Origin: an uncultured Lachnospiraceae bacterium
GTDB taxonomy: Bacteria; Bacillota; Clostridia; Lachnospirales; Lachnospiraceae
Reading direction: 5' to 3'
NCBI GenBank assembly: GCA_900316805.1
Contig: ONEJ01000011.1
Location: 1-64,000, forward strand
Length of the DNA: 64,000 nucleotides
Position numbers and translations under genes: made by a program. Positions 32,463-41,394 of this stretch are shown here, one piece after another (the stretch's first letter is position 1; every line of letters begins with the position of its first letter). The notes beneath the pieces were generated by a model. It had not been told where the DNA came from, did not search any database, and worked only from the letters and a program-made list of their open reading frames with translations.

Positions 32463-33416
32463 ATGAAATATTCAGGAATTGGTGGTCAGGCGGTCATGGA
32501 AGGCGTCATGATGAAGAATAGTGACCGTTACGCCGTGGCGGTCCGTAAGCCGGATCATGAGATTGATGTGAAGGTGTCCGAATATACGGGCACTGTAAAA
32601 AATAAGACAATCCGTAACCTGCCTCTGGTACGGGGCGTGGTGAATTTTATAGAGTCCCTGTATCTTGGGATGAGTACACTGATGTATTCGGCATCCTTTT
32701 TCGAGGAGGATGAGGAGGACGAGGCTACCAAGGCGAAGAAGGCTGCCATGTCCAAGGAGGAACTTGCCCGGCTGGAGGCAAAGGAGAAGAAGCAGGAGAA
32801 GGCCCTGATGGGCACAACGGTGGCATTTTCCGTGGTGTTTGCAGTGCTTTTGTTCTTTCTGCTTCCCTATTTTCTGTCCGGCTTTTTCCGTAAGGTGATT
32901 CCTTCCAAGACGGTCATCGCTTTGCTGGAGGGAGTCATCCGGCTTTTGATCTTTGTGGGGTATATTGCGGTAATCTCCCTGATGCCGGATATCCGCAGAG
33001 TCTTTATGTATCATGGGGCGGAGCACAAATGCATCAACTGTATTGAACACGGATTAGAGCTGAATGTGGAGAATGTAAGGAAGAGCTCCAAGCAGCACAA
33101 ACGCTGCGGAACCAGCTTTTTACTGGTTGTGATGCTGATTTCCGTTGTGGTGTTTATGTTCATCCGTGTGGATTCAAGGCTTCTTCAGCTGGTGCTGCGG
33201 CTTCTTCTGATTCCGGTTATTGCGGGTGTTTCTTACGAGTTTATCCGTCTGGCAGGCCGGTATGACAACTGGTTTGTGAATATGCTCAGTAAGCCCGGTC
33301 TCTGGATGCAGGGACTGACTACAAAGGAACCGGATGATGATATGATCGAAGTGGGCATCGCTTCCGTAGAAGCGGTGTTTGACTGGAAGAAATGGCAGAA
33401 GGAAGAGATGGTATGA
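32463..33416 (+). CDS. yqhQ: DUF1385 membrane protein (YqhQ-like)
   Basis: 317 aa from ATG 32463 (MKYSGIGGQAVMEGVMMK), placed 7 bases after aaagga and after the rpmE terminator; earlier in-frame ATGs lie in that terminator. Matches DUF1385: GGQAVMEGVMM start, hydrophobic helices at about 120-145, 155-180, 220-245 and 245-265, and the conserved MYHGAEHKCINCIEHG with potential metal ligands His/Cys, then RCGTSFL. The family is widespread in Gram-positives; its biochemical role is unknown to me. Overlaps the prmC start (ATGGTATGA). Confidence 0.92.
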   Translation: MKYSGIGGQAVMEGVMMKNSDRYAVAVRKPDHEIDVKVSEYTGTVKNKTIRNLPLVRGVVNFIESLYLGMSTLMYSASFFEEDEEDEATKAKKAAMSKEELARLEAKEKKQEKALMGTTVAFSVVFAVLLFFLLPYFLSGFFRKVIPSKTVIALLEGVIRLLIFVGYIAVISLMPDIRRVFMYHGAEHKCINCIEHGLELNVENVRKSSKQHKRCGTSFLLVVMLISVVVFMFIRVDSRLLQLVLRLLLIPVIAGVSYEFIRLAGRYDNWFVNMLSKPGLWMQGLTTKEPDDDMIEVGIASVEAVFDWKKWQKEEMV

Positions 33417-34252
33417 CATATCGGGAAGCCCTGGGGCAGGGAGAAAAATTATTAAATGGCGCCGGCATTGTGGATGCAAAAAACGATGCCTGGCTGCTGT
33501 TAGCCATGGCCGGCAGAATCGACCATACCTTTTACTATATGCATATGGACGAGGAGATGCCGGAGGATGCACAACATGAGTTTGACGCCCTTATCAATAA
33601 GCGTTCGGAACGGGTGCCGCTTCAGTATATTACCGGGGAGCAGGAGTTTATGGGGATTACCTTCCATGTGAACTCCAGCGTTCTGATTCCAAGGCAGGAT
33701 ACGGAGACACTGGTGGAGGAAGCCCTTAAGCTGGTGCATCCGGGGATGAAGATTATGGATATGTGTACCGGCTCCGGCTGTGTGCTGATCAGCATACTGA
33801 AGAATGCCCACGGGGTGGAGGGCTTTGGCTATGATATTTCCAAGCAGGCCATCAATGTGGCTAAGGAGAATGCGAAGCTCAATGATGTGGCTGCGGATTT
33901 TGAGCGGAGCGATCTCTTTGATGATGTCATGGAAGAACAGTTTGACATGCTGGTATCGAATCCACCCTATATCCGCAGTGAGGAAATAGCAACGCTGATG
34001 CCGGAAGTGACGGATTTTGAGCCCCATGAGGCTTTGGATGGGAAAGAGGATGGTCTGTATTTCTACCGGAAGCTGATCGCCGGCTGCCCGGAATTTGTCA
34101 AACCGGGGGGCTATGTGCTTTTTGAAATCGGATACGATCAGGGAGAGGATGTCTCTTCCATGATGAAAGATGCCGGTTTTTTAGAGGTTGCTGTTGTAAA
34201 AGATCTGGCTCATCATGACCGGGTAGTCTTGGGAAAGCTTCCCGGGGAATAA
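33413..34252 (+). CDS. prmC: Release factor glutamine methyltransferase PrmC
   Basis: 279 aa from ATG 33413 (MTYREALGQGEKLL), overlapping the previous stop by 4 bases with ggaaga as ribosome site. Methylates the Gln of the GGQ motif of RF1/RF2 using SAM. N-terminal helical domain (1-75), SAM-binding DMCTGSGCVLIS near residue 120, and the catalytic NPPY in LVSNPPYIRSEE. Its substrate RF1 is encoded by the next gene, the usual Firmicutes pairing. Confidence 0.95.
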   Translation: MTYREALGQGEKLLNGAGIVDAKNDAWLLLAMAGRIDHTFYYMHMDEEMPEDAQHEFDALINKRSERVPLQYITGEQEFMGITFHVNSSVLIPRQDTETLVEEALKLVHPGMKIMDMCTGSGCVLISILKNAHGVEGFGYDISKQAINVAKENAKLNDVAADFERSDLFDDVMEEQFDMLVSNPPYIRSEEIATLMPEVTDFEPHEALDGKEDGLYFYRKLIAGCPEFVKPGGYVLFEIGYDQGEDVSSMMKDAGFLEVAVVKDLAHHDRVVLGKLPGE

Positions 34253-34303
34253 GCGGTAAGGCTTTGCCCCGGATATGAATAAAGGACAAAGAAAGGAAAA
34301 ATT

Positions 34304-35374
34304 ATGTTTGATAAATTAGAAGATTTGCTTCATCACTACGAAGAACTTATGAATACCTTAAGCGAGCCGGATGTGGCAAATGATCCGGTCAGATTCCGTA
34401 AGCTGATGAAGGAGCAGAGCGATCTGCAGCCAATTGTGGATACCTATAAGGAATACCGTCAGTGCAAGCAGAATATTGAGGATTCCCTGGCGCTTCTGGA
34501 GGAGGAGTCCGATGAGGAGATGCGGGAGCTGGCCAAGGAGGAGTTAAATGATGCCAAGTCCCAGATTCCGGATCTGGAGCAGAAACTAAAAATTCTTCTT
34601 CTTCCGAAGGATCCCAATGATGACAAGAACGTTATTGTGGAAATCCGTGCAGGTGCCGGCGGCGAGGAGGCAGCTCTTTTTGCAGCTGAGATCTATCGTA
34701 TGTATGTGCACTACGCAGAGCGCCGGGGCTGGAAGGTGGAGACACTGGAAGCGGATGAAACCGGTATCGGTGGAATGAAATCTGTGAATTTCATGGTGAC
34801 CGGAGCAGGAGCTTACTCGGTGCTTAAGTATGAATCCGGTGTGCACCGTGTACAGCGTGTGCCGGAGACGGAGTCCCAGGGGCGTATCCAGACCTCTACC
34901 TGTAGTGTGGCGGTAATGCCGGAAGCCGAGGATGTGGAAGTTTTTATTGACGATAAGGATATCCGTATCGATGTGATGCGTGCTTCCGGAAACGGCGGAC
35001 AGTGTGTCAACACCACGGACTCTGCGGTTCGTCTGACTCATTATCCCACAGGCATTGTCATTTACAGCCAGACGGAGAAATCCCAGATCCAGAATAAGGA
35101 GAAGGCTTTTGCCCTTCTGCGTGCCAAGCTGTATGACTTAGAGTTACAAAAGAAGCAGGATGCGGAATCTGCTGAAAGAAGAAGCCAGATCGGAACCGGC
35201 GACCGTTCGGAGAAAATCCGTACCTACAATTTCCCGCAGGGGCGCGTGACGGATCATAGAATTAATCTCACTCTGTATAAGCTGGATAAGATCATGGATG
35301 GCGATATTCAGGAAATTATTGATGCGTGTATCGCGGCAGACCAGGCGAAAAAATTGGCGAAGATGAACGAGTAG
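34304..35374 (+). CDS. prfA: Peptide chain release factor 1
   Basis: 356 aa, full length. Recognises UAA and UAG. The N-terminal PCRF domain is followed by the catalytic loop [20 protein letters not shown] near residue 230, with the methylated Gln, and the codon-recognition region QGRIQTSTC. The residue after GGQ is Cys where many species have His or Ser; this position varies in Firmicutes and is not a defect. Follows prmC. Confidence 0.97.
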   Translation: MFDKLEDLLHHYEELMNTLSEPDVANDPVRFRKLMKEQSDLQPIVDTYKEYRQCKQNIEDSLALLEEESDEEMRELAKEELNDAKSQIPDLEQKLKILLLPKDPNDDKNVIVEIRAGAGGEEAALFAAEIYRMYVHYAERRGWKVETLEADETGIGGMKSVNFMVTGAGAYSVLKYESGVHRVQRVPETESQGRIQTSTCSVAVMPEAEDVEVFIDDKDIRIDVMRASGNGGQCVNTTDSAVRLTHYPTGIVIYSQTEKSQIQNKEKAFALLRAKLYDLELQKKQDAESAERRSQIGTGDRSEKIRTYNFPQGRVTDHRINLTLYKLDKIMDGDIQEIIDACIAADQAKKLAKMNE

Positions 35375-35382
35375 TAAGAAAA

Positions 35383-35418
35383 AAGCCCTACAGATTCGTG
35401 GAAGAATCTATAGGGCTT
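35383..35418. terminator. Shared terminator of prfA and the hemerythrin pseudogene
   Basis: aagccctacagattc (35383-35397) pairs with gaatctatagggctt (35404-35418) with one mismatch. The T-run (CTTTTTTCTTA) follows on the minus strand, so termination is strongest for the minus-strand hemerythrin locus; on the plus strand the tail is TAAATTG. Confidence 0.75.
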
Positions 35419-35432
35419 AAATTGTACACGGA

Positions 35433-35762
35433 TTACAGACGATCCGGATTCTCTGTCAGGAAAATGTATTCTGCTACCGAGCGGTCAAAGGCTTTGATGT
35501 GAGAGAAGAGCCAGTCAATCACGTGCTTCTTCTGATGCTCCGCAAGTCCCGGATAGCCTACCTCCTGCTGCAGCTTCTCTTCAGCAGAAAAATGGAAATT
35601 GGTATAGTCTGCCAGATAGTCAAGCATCTGGATTGCTTTAATTTTGCCACCGCCGTCCTCGCAGCTGTCTACGAACTGCTTAATGCGGGAAATCAGCTCC
35701 TAATGCTGGGAATCAATAAGTTCATTACCTGTGATCAGAGTGTCGTCAAATTCGATTGTCAT
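35433..35762 (-). pseudogene. Bacteriohemerythrin, broken by TAG and internal deletion
   Basis: Reading minus strand from ATG 35762 (SD ggaggg, promoter at 35798-35826): MTIEFDDTLITGNELIDSQH, then TAG at 35702-35700, then ELISRIKQF and on in the same frame to 35433. Hemerythrin di-iron ligands remain: His20 in DSQH just before the stop, FHFSAEE, AEHQKKH and SHIKAFD. The stretch between AEHQKKH and DWLFSHI lacks about 30 residues found in normal proteins of about 135 aa, so helix three is shortened. Two lesions indicate a dead O2-binding protein. Re-initiation at the internal ATG (35624) would yield only a 64-residue fragment. Confidence 0.85.
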
Positions 35763-35797
35763 CTATGTATCCCTCCTGTGTTTTTGAAGATAGTTCT

Positions 35798-35826
35798 ATT
35801 ATAAACCAATTGGACGAAAAGGTCAC
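35798..35826 (-). promoter_or_regulatory. Promoter of the hemerythrin locus
   Basis: Minus strand GTGACC (35826-35821), a 17-base spacer and perfect TATAAT (35803-35798), 35 bases upstream of the ATG at 35762. The promoter survives although the gene is broken. Confidence 0.5.
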
Positions 35827-35855
35827 GTTTTTTTTGAGAAAGGACACGGTTATGC

Positions 35856-35884
35856 TTGTCACAGAAGGGGGCAAAGGGTATAAT
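35856..35884 (+). promoter_or_regulatory. Promoter of the GH25 gene
   Basis: TTGTCA (35856-35861), a 17-base spacer and perfect TATAAT (35879-35884). It is divergent to the hemerythrin promoter 30 bases away. Confidence 0.75.
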
Positions 35885-35912
35885 AACAATGTTCTGACTT
35901 TTAGAGAAATAA

Positions 35913-35941
35913 CGTAACTGTGAGGGTACTGATCAGTTACG
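35913..35941 (+). promoter_or_regulatory. Leader hairpin before the GH25 gene
   Basis: cgtaactg (35913-35920) pairs exactly with cagttacg (35934-35941) in the 5' leader, about 22 bases from the predicted transcript start and 30 from the ATG. No T-run, so possibly an mRNA stabiliser or a protein-binding site. Confidence 0.4.
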
Positions 35942-35970
35942 AAATAACAATATAAGTACGGAGGAAAAAA

Positions 35971-37779
35971 ATGTCATTGAGAAGTATATTTGCAGGAGCT
36001 GTGCTGCTTTTGGCAGCAGTTTTGACACCGTCTAAGGTCTATGCCCAGACAGACTTCATGGAGCTGGATGGAGTGATGGGGCAGAGCCTGTATGAGGAAC
36101 AGACACTGGGAAACTATGAGCTGCCGTCGCTTCTGGGGGCAACAAAGTATTCAGACAGTTTTACCAGCGGCTCCTTTACCACCCAAGGAAAGTACACGGG
36201 AAAAACCTATTACCACAAAGCGGAATACGAGGGGATGACCTTATTTAACGGCATTGACGTTTCCTGGTGGCAGAGTAAGGAGTATAATAAAGAAGATCCC
36301 AATTATCATAAAGTGACGGGAATTGATTGGGAAAAGGCCCATGATGACGGCATCGATTTTGCCTTTGTCCGGGTGGCCTCCAGTGATACAGCGGGGGGAG
36401 AGACCTATACGGATACAGCAGCGGATTCCCATATTCAGGGAGCGCTGGAAAATGATATTAATGTGGGCGTGTATATTTTTTCCCAGGCCATGACGGAAAA
36501 GCGGGCGGTAGAGGAAGCTGAATATGTCCTGGATCTGCTGGAGGAGAATCAGTGGGATGTGACGCTTCCCATTGTCATGGACCGGGAACCGGGGCGTCCG
36601 GGGTATGGACCTTTGAAAAAAGGAATGCTCACAAAGGCCAAGGAGACTGCGGTAGAGCAGGCTTTCATTGACACCATCGTGGATGCGGGGTATCAGGCGG
36701 CCGTTTATGCCAACTATGACTGGTTTCGGAATTATATCAACGGGAGTGCACTGGAGAACTGTCAGATCTGGCTTGCCCGTTATAATTTTACAACCACAAG
36801 TAATACCACCAAGGGAGAGGCCTATGGGGATGTGCCGGTAGATTACGATTTTTGGCAGTACACTTCAACTTCTGTCAAAATGGCCGGCTGGCCCTCCAGA
36901 AGTCTGGATATGGATTTCTGGTATAAGGATACCAGCGCCCAGACAACAGGACTTCAGATGGTGACACAGTCGGATGGTTCTGTGCTGCTGACCTGGGACG
37001 AAGCGGCAGAGGATGTGACCGGATATCAGGTGTCCCGCTATGACCCCCAGCAGGGCAAATACGTGGAGTTAGCCGATACAACGGATTGTACCTATACAGA
37101 CACTTCGGTAGAGGGGGGACAGAGCTATCAGTATAGTGTTTGCTGTTATTGGACCATCGGTGGAATTAATTATTACGGAACCCCTTCGGAAAATAAGGAA
37201 ATGGTGCTGCCTCCGGATCAGGTGACAGGGATAAGAACGGAGAAACAGAGCAGTACCTATCTGACCCTTGCATGGGATGAGGTTTCCGGAGCCACCGGAT
37301 ACCGGATCTATCACTATCAGACGGATCTGAAGAAATACGCCCGGGTGGCAGATGTTACCGCAGAGACCCTCTCATTTAAGGTGGAGAAGCTTGCCTCTGC
37401 CGCAGATCACAAGTTCATCGTGAGGGCGTTTATGGATACAATAAACGGAAGACTTTGGGGAAAGAATTCCAGGACTTATACAGAAACTACCAGACCCCTT
37501 AAGACAAGGGGCGTCACCGCGGTGGCAGGGACTTCAAAGATTACCCTAAGCTGGAACCCGGTGGAGAATGCCAGTGGCTATCAGGTTTACCGGCTGAATA
37601 CAGATACCGGTAAATACGAAAAAGCTGCAACCATAAGAGATCCTAAGAACGTAACTTGGAAGAATACCGGACTGAAAAAGGGAAAAACCTATACCTATAA
37701 GGTACGTGCGTTTCGGAAATGCAAGGATAAAAACGACTACGGGGTATGCTCGGGTATCGTGAAATGCAAAGCAAAATAA
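35971..37779 (+). CDS. Secreted GH25 muramidase with fibronectin type III repeats
   Basis: 602 aa. Signal peptide (1-25; AGAVLLLAAVLTPSKVYA) with probable cleavage after VYA. GH25 lysozyme domain at about 88-310: FNGIDVSWWQ, FAFVRVASSD, VGVYIFSQA and PIVMDREPG, where D and E take the places of the family's DxE catalytic residues; DFWQYTST near the end. Three fibronectin type III-like domains follow (about 315-410, 411-505, 506-602), each with VTGYxVxRYD/ATGYRIYHY-type strands. It should cut peptidoglycan between MurNAc and GlcNAc at the cell surface. No LPXTG or membrane anchor seen. Confidence 0.9.
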   Translation: MSLRSIFAGAVLLLAAVLTPSKVYAQTDFMELDGVMGQSLYEEQTLGNYELPSLLGATKYSDSFTSGSFTTQGKYTGKTYYHKAEYEGMTLFNGIDVSWWQSKEYNKEDPNYHKVTGIDWEKAHDDGIDFAFVRVASSDTAGGETYTDTAADSHIQGALENDINVGVYIFSQAMTEKRAVEEAEYVLDLLEENQWDVTLPIVMDREPGRPGYGPLKKGMLTKAKETAVEQAFIDTIVDAGYQAAVYANYDWFRNYINGSALENCQIWLARYNFTTTSNTTKGEAYGDVPVDYDFWQYTSTSVKMAGWPSRSLDMDFWYKDTSAQTTGLQMVTQSDGSVLLTWDEAAEDVTGYQVSRYDPQQGKYVELADTTDCTYTDTSVEGGQSYQYSVCCYWTIGGINYYGTPSENKEMVLPPDQVTGIRTEKQSSTYLTLAWDEVSGATGYRIYHYQTDLKKYARVADVTAETLSFKVEKLASAADHKFIVRAFMDTINGRLWGKNSRTYTETTRPLKTRGVTAVAGTSKITLSWNPVENASGYQVYRLNTDTGKYEKAATIRDPKNVTWKNTGLKKGKTYTYKVRAFRKCKDKNDYGVCSGIVKCKAK

Positions 37780-38097
37780 AATATGACCGGCTGGGAATGC
37801 AAAGAACTGCAGCTCCTCCAGATTTTCCGGCTTCGAAAGGGTCTGTTCATCCGGTGAAGAATAATAGTCGCAGTACTTTCGAAGGTTGGTGAATCTTCCC
37901 AGATCATCACGCCTACTAACTTGATCAAGATGTGCAATTTTAAAGATGGAAAGAATATCGTCATGATCATGAGGCTGCTTTCTATGATCCCATTGGTGGT
38001 TTGTTAAAAGATACCAAAATGCTCAATAAATATTGCGATTTTTTGCAGTAAGAGTTAAAATAATAGTAGTTTTAGCGTGACGAGGGGGATAAAGCAT
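37780..38097. other. Intergenic stretch with possible gene relics
   Basis: 318 bases without an intact gene. On the plus strand a frame (about 37952-38050) reads RWKEYRHDHEAAFYDPIGG then LLKDTKMLNKYCDFLQ and stop, which looks like the C-terminal end of a protein but has a TAA just before it. On the minus strand a frame across about 37760-38000 reads FKIAHLDQVSRRDDLGRFTN and RKYCDYYSSPDEQTLSKPE with no start and no ribosome site. These may be traces of a decayed gene or mere chance. No terminator or promoter is obvious. Confidence 0.35.
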
Positions 38098-39354
38098 ATG
38101 AAGGAAAATCTGTTTCAGAACAAGAACGTTGATGGAAAGCTCCGCTTGATCTTAAAAGCAATAATTGGAATTTTGTTCGTGAATAACGTTCTTTTCGCGG
38201 TGTTTACGATTGCTACCGGCCATGGGCTCTGGGTGTTTATACCGGTTCTTTGCATGGTCATCACCATAGTGGTAGGTGGCGGGCTCGGCAAGGCGCTGGC
38301 GGCCAATATTACGAAGCCACTTGAAGAACTTCGAAAAGCGGCGGATGCTATGTCGGAGGGTAATCTGGATATTCAGATTGAATATAAAGCAGCAGATGAG
38401 TTTGGCAGTCTGGCAGAAAGCTTCCGAAAAACTGCGTACTTTCTGAAGGGGGTAGTGATGGATATCGATTATATTCTCGGGGAGTTTTCCGAGAAAAACT
38501 TCTCCGCTAAGTCCAAGTATCCGCAGGCTTATAAGGGGGATTTCCGGCAGGTTCTTGAGAAGATAGGTACAACGGAGAGAAATCTTGGCAATACCCTTCG
38601 CAGTGTACAGGAATCTTCTGACCAGGTGTCCTCCGGTGCCGTACAGCTGGCCGAAAGCGCACAGGGACTGGCAGAGGGAGCGTCCGATCAGGCCGCAGCA
38701 GTGCAGCAGCTGGTTTCTTCTGTGGATGAGGTTGCTGAGCATGTGGCAGAGAATACCAGATCTACCGACCGTGTCCATGAGGAAGCCAAGAGAGTTGCAT
38801 CGAAAGCGGATGACAGCAGCGAGAAGATGAAGGAACTGGTGGCTGCCATGAAGAATATTTCTGATACCACCAATGATATCCAGGCGGTTATCGGCAAGAT
38901 TGAAAGTATTGCCAGCCAGACAAACCTTCTTTCCCTGAACGCATCTATTGAGGCAGCGAGAGCGGGCGAAGCCGGCAGAGGATTTGCTGTAGTTGCAGAG
39001 CAGATCAAGAGTCTGGCAGAGGAGAGTGCATCTTCCGCCGAAGAGACAAGGGAGATGCTGACCAATAGCTTAAAGCAGGTGGAAATCGGCAGCTCATTTG
39101 CTGATGTGACCGCTAAGTATATGGATGAGATGATTACCGAACTGGATCAGGTAGTACTTGAGGTGGCAAAAATCCGTGAGGTATCTGAAAAACAGGCAGA
39201 ATCCGTTCGCCAGATTTCTCTTGCGGTGGAGCAGGTAAATGGCGTTGTTCAGTCAAATTCTGCAACTTCCCAGGAGGTTTCCGCAACATCCGAAGAATTG
39301 TCCGCTTCCGCTGATGGTCTGGATAATATGATATCCGGCTTTCAGATCAGATAA
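38098..39354 (+). CDS. Methyl-accepting chemotaxis-type receptor lacking a sensor domain
   Basis: 418 aa from ATG 38098 ([14 protein letters not shown]) preceded by gaggggg. Two adjacent transmembrane helices (about 17-38 and 42-63) leave only a few residues outside, so there is no periplasmic ligand domain. A HAMP domain (about 62-115) follows, then the cytoplasmic signalling coiled coil with the hairpin tip [30 protein letters not shown] (key part [10 protein letters not shown] near 285). It should signal to CheA/CheW in response to a membrane or cytoplasmic cue. Overlaps the next gene by one base. Confidence 0.92.
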   Translation: MKENLFQNKNVDGKLRLILKAIIGILFVNNVLFAVFTIATGHGLWVFIPVLCMVITIVVGGGLGKALAANITKPLEELRKAADAMSEGNLDIQIEYKAADEFGSLAESFRKTAYFLKGVVMDIDYILGEFSEKNFSAKSKYPQAYKGDFRQVLEKIGTTERNLGNTLRSVQESSDQVSSGAVQLAESAQGLAEGASDQAAAVQQLVSSVDEVAEHVAENTRSTDRVHEEAKRVASKADDSSEKMKELVAAMKNISDTTNDIQAVIGKIESIASQTNLLSLNASIEAARAGEAGRGFAVVAEQIKSLAEESASSAEETREMLTNSLKQVEIGSSFADVTAKYMDEMITELDQVVLEVAKIREVSEKQAESVRQISLAVEQVNGVVQSNSATSQEVSATSEELSASADGLDNMISGFQIR

Positions 39355-39824
39355 TGCCTATGTCTTCGTTCATCGTATACACTGAGGAGACCTTTTATTT
39401 TGAAGATCAGATTCGTGCAGCGGCTAAGGATGTATTTATGAGACCGGAAATCACGGAATTGAATTTTTACAATGATGCTGGTTTCTGGTTTGGAACGAAT
39501 GTGGAGGAATCCCTTTACGCAGGGGGAACCTTTCTTCCGATTTTGAATATGGAACTTAAGGTTCATGGGCATACGCCGAAATTTTTGTATTCCCGGAAGC
39601 ACCTGGAATACAGTTTCAGCGAGAAACAGATCCTGGACAAGATTGACTTCTACATTACAGAGACGGATTGTCAGGGAAGGCTGGCGGTAATGGAGCAGAT
39701 CAACCAGGCAAAATTTTTGAAAAACTATGAGGTTTCCATCAATTATCTTGATTTTACCGAAATCAGGAGGTTTACGGATTCCGTATTTTACAGCAGGCTG
39801 TCTGGGATTGGATTTCGGCTTTAA
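39354..39824 (+). CDS. Unknown protein coupled to the chemoreceptor
   Basis: 156 aa, soluble, no recognised family. Mixed alpha/beta, with aromatic-rich stretches (NFYNDAGFWFGTNVEESLY; KFLYSRKHLEYSFSEKQ). ATG overlaps the receptor's stop (TAATG), a sign of translational coupling, so it may sense the stimulus or bind the receptor. An alternative start is two codons later. It ends before the bidirectional terminator at 39864. Confidence 0.7.
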   Translation: MPMSSFIVYTEETFYFEDQIRAAAKDVFMRPEITELNFYNDAGFWFGTNVEESLYAGGTFLPILNMELKVHGHTPKFLYSRKHLEYSFSEKQILDKIDFYITETDCQGRLAVMEQINQAKFLKNYEVSINYLDFTEIRRFTDSVFYSRLSGIGFRL

Positions 39825-39863
39825 GGTTGTGTATATCCACAGAGCCTATTGGGTAAAAAGAAG

Positions 39864-39900
39864 ACCCCCGGAGAGATGTTTGTATCTCTTCGGGGGTTTT
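39864..39900. terminator. Bidirectional terminator between the receptor operon and argG
   Basis: acccccggagagat (39864-39877) pairs with atctcttcgggggt (39884-39897, one mismatch). TTTTG follows on plus; TCTTCTTTTT on minus, just after argG. Confidence 0.8.
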
Positions 39901-39912
39901 GTTTATGTGAGA

Positions 39913-41145
39913 CTATTTGGTCTCTTTTTTCTCTTTTTCAAGCTCCAGCATCTTCATGGCACGAACCTTCAGTGGAAGACCGAAGAGTGTGATGAAGCCT
40001 GCTGCATCATGGTGGTCGTAAAGATCTCCGGTGGTAAAGCTTGCCAGAGACTCATTGTAAAGTGAGTATGGAGAAGTGGTTCCGGCTTTGATGATGTTGC
40101 CCTTGTAAAGCTTGAACTTAACTTCGCCGGTCACGTACTGCTGGGTGGACTCAACAAATGCCTGAACTGCCTCGCGAAGAGGAGTAAACCACTTGCCCTC
40201 GTATACGATCTGTGCAAATTTATTGCCCATATCCTTCTTGGCAGACATGGTCTCGCGGTCGAGGATCAGTTCCTCCAGCTGCTGGTGTGCCTCCATCAGG
40301 ATGGTTCCGCCGGGAGTCTCGTAAACACCACGGGATTTCATTCCTACCACACGGTTTTCCACAATATCGACGATTCCGATACCATGCTTAGCACCGAGAC
40401 GGTTCAGCTCACGGATAATGTCGGAAACCTTCATTTCCTTGCCGTTGACAGTCTTCGGAACACCCTTTTCAAAGGTCATGGTCACATACTCGCCCTCGTC
40501 CGGAGCCTCTTCCGGAGTAACACCTAGAACCAGAAGATGCTGATAGTTTGGCTCATTGGCAGGATTCTCAAGCTCCAGTCCTTCATGGCTGATGTGCCAT
40601 AAGTTGCGGTCACGGCTGTAGCTGCTGTCTGTACCGAAGGGAAGATCAATGCCGTGGGCTCTGCAGTAATCAATCTCTGCTTCACGGGAATCCATTTTCC
40701 ACTTGTCATCACGCCATGGAGCGATAATCTTGATGTCCGGAGCAAGAGCTTTGATAGCCAGCTCGAAACGAACCTGATCGTTGCCCTTGCCGGTAGCACC
40801 GTGGCAGATGGCAACGGCGTTTTCTTTTCTTGCAATCTCAACTAATTTCTTTGCGATACCCGGGCGAGCCATGGAGGTACCTAATAAGTACTTGTTCTCA
40901 TAAACGGCACCGGCCTGTACACAAGGCACGATGTAGTCATCACAGAATTCGTCTGTGATATCTTCAATATATAATTTTGCAGCGCCGGATAACTTGGCTC
41001 TCTCCTCAAGTCCGTCCAGTTCGTTTCCCTGTCCACAGTTTACACAGCAGCAGACAACGTCATAGTCGTAATTCTCCTTTAACCATGGAATAATTGCTGT
41101 GGTATCCAGACCACCTGAGTAAGCCAGTACAACTTTTTCTTTCAT
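39913..41145 (-). CDS. argG: Argininosuccinate synthase
   Basis: 410 aa from the ATG at 41145 ([16 protein letters not shown]), with aaagga upstream; the longer frame lies over the promoter. Joins citrulline and aspartate with ATP to argininosuccinate. ATP-pyrophosphatase P-loop [34 protein letters not shown] and [15 protein letters not shown] are typical. Divergent from argC across an operator region with ARG-box palindromes. argH is not adjacent. Confidence 0.97.
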   Translation of the reverse strand: MKEKVVLAYSGGLDTTAIIPWLKENYDYDVVCCCVNCGQGNELDGLEERAKLSGAAKLYIEDITDEFCDDYIVPCVQAGAVYENKYLLGTSMARPGIAKKLVEIARKENAVAICHGATGKGNDQVRFELAIKALAPDIKIIAPWRDDKWKMDSREAEIDYCRAHGIDLPFGTDSSYSRDRNLWHISHEGLELENPANEPNYQHLLVLGVTPEEAPDEGEYVTMTFEKGVPKTVNGKEMKVSDIIRELNRLGAKHGIGIVDIVENRVVGMKSRGVYETPGGTILMEAHQQLEELILDRETMSAKKDMGNKFAQIVYEGKWFTPLREAVQAFVESTQQYVTGEVKFKLYKGNIIKAGTTSPYSLYNESLASFTTGDLYDHHDAAGFITLFGLPLKVRAMKMLELEKEKKETK

Positions 41146-41179
41146 AATCTCTTGTCCTTTCGTATTATTAACTAGGATA

Positions 41180-41208
41180 ACTATACAACATTCCGATATG
41201 ATGTGCAA
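41180..41208 (-). promoter_or_regulatory. Promoter of argG
   Basis: Minus strand TTGCAC (41208-41203), a 17-base spacer and TATAGT (41185-41180), 35 bases before the ATG at 41145. ARG-box-like palindromes lie directly upstream. Confidence 0.65.
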
Positions 41209-41216
41209 GTGAAAAA

Positions 41217-41257
41217 ATATACATAAAAATGTATAAATATACATAAATTTGTGAATA
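41217..41257. promoter_or_regulatory. ARG-box operator cluster between argG and argC
   Basis: Two overlapping palindromes: atacataaaaatgtat (41219-41234) and tgtataaatataca (41230-41243). The second fits the TGnATnnnnATnCA ARG-box pattern exactly. A third imperfect copy follows in tacataaatttgtgaat (about 41240-41256). They lie between the two divergent -35 elements, so an ArgR/AhrC hexamer could repress both argG and argC when arginine is plentiful. Confidence 0.65.
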
Positions 41258-41264
41258 TTTTCTA

Positions 41265-41293
41265 TTTACGGATGGGAAAAGGTGTATTATTAT
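41265..41293 (+). promoter_or_regulatory. Promoter of argC
   Basis: TTTACG (41265-41270), a 17-base spacer and TATTAT (41288-41293); the ATG at 41395 leaves a leader of about 95 bases. Confidence 0.5.
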
Positions 41294-41394
41294 AGTATAA
41301 GCGTTTAACAGCCCATCAGATTCCCGGGGAATGCATGGGAAGGAGGAAGGGGCTGAATGGAGAAAACAATATACATAACAGGAAGGAAATAACC

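Noticed and set aside
34304..35374. RF1 with Cys after GGQ as a functional variant
   Set aside because: Residue after GGQ differs among Firmicutes; the catalytic GGQ itself is intact.
35433..35762. In-frame TAG in hemerythrin as a pyrrolysine or programmed recoding site
   Set aside because: No pyl genes or recoding element are visible, and the gene also has an internal deletion, so pseudogenisation explains it better.
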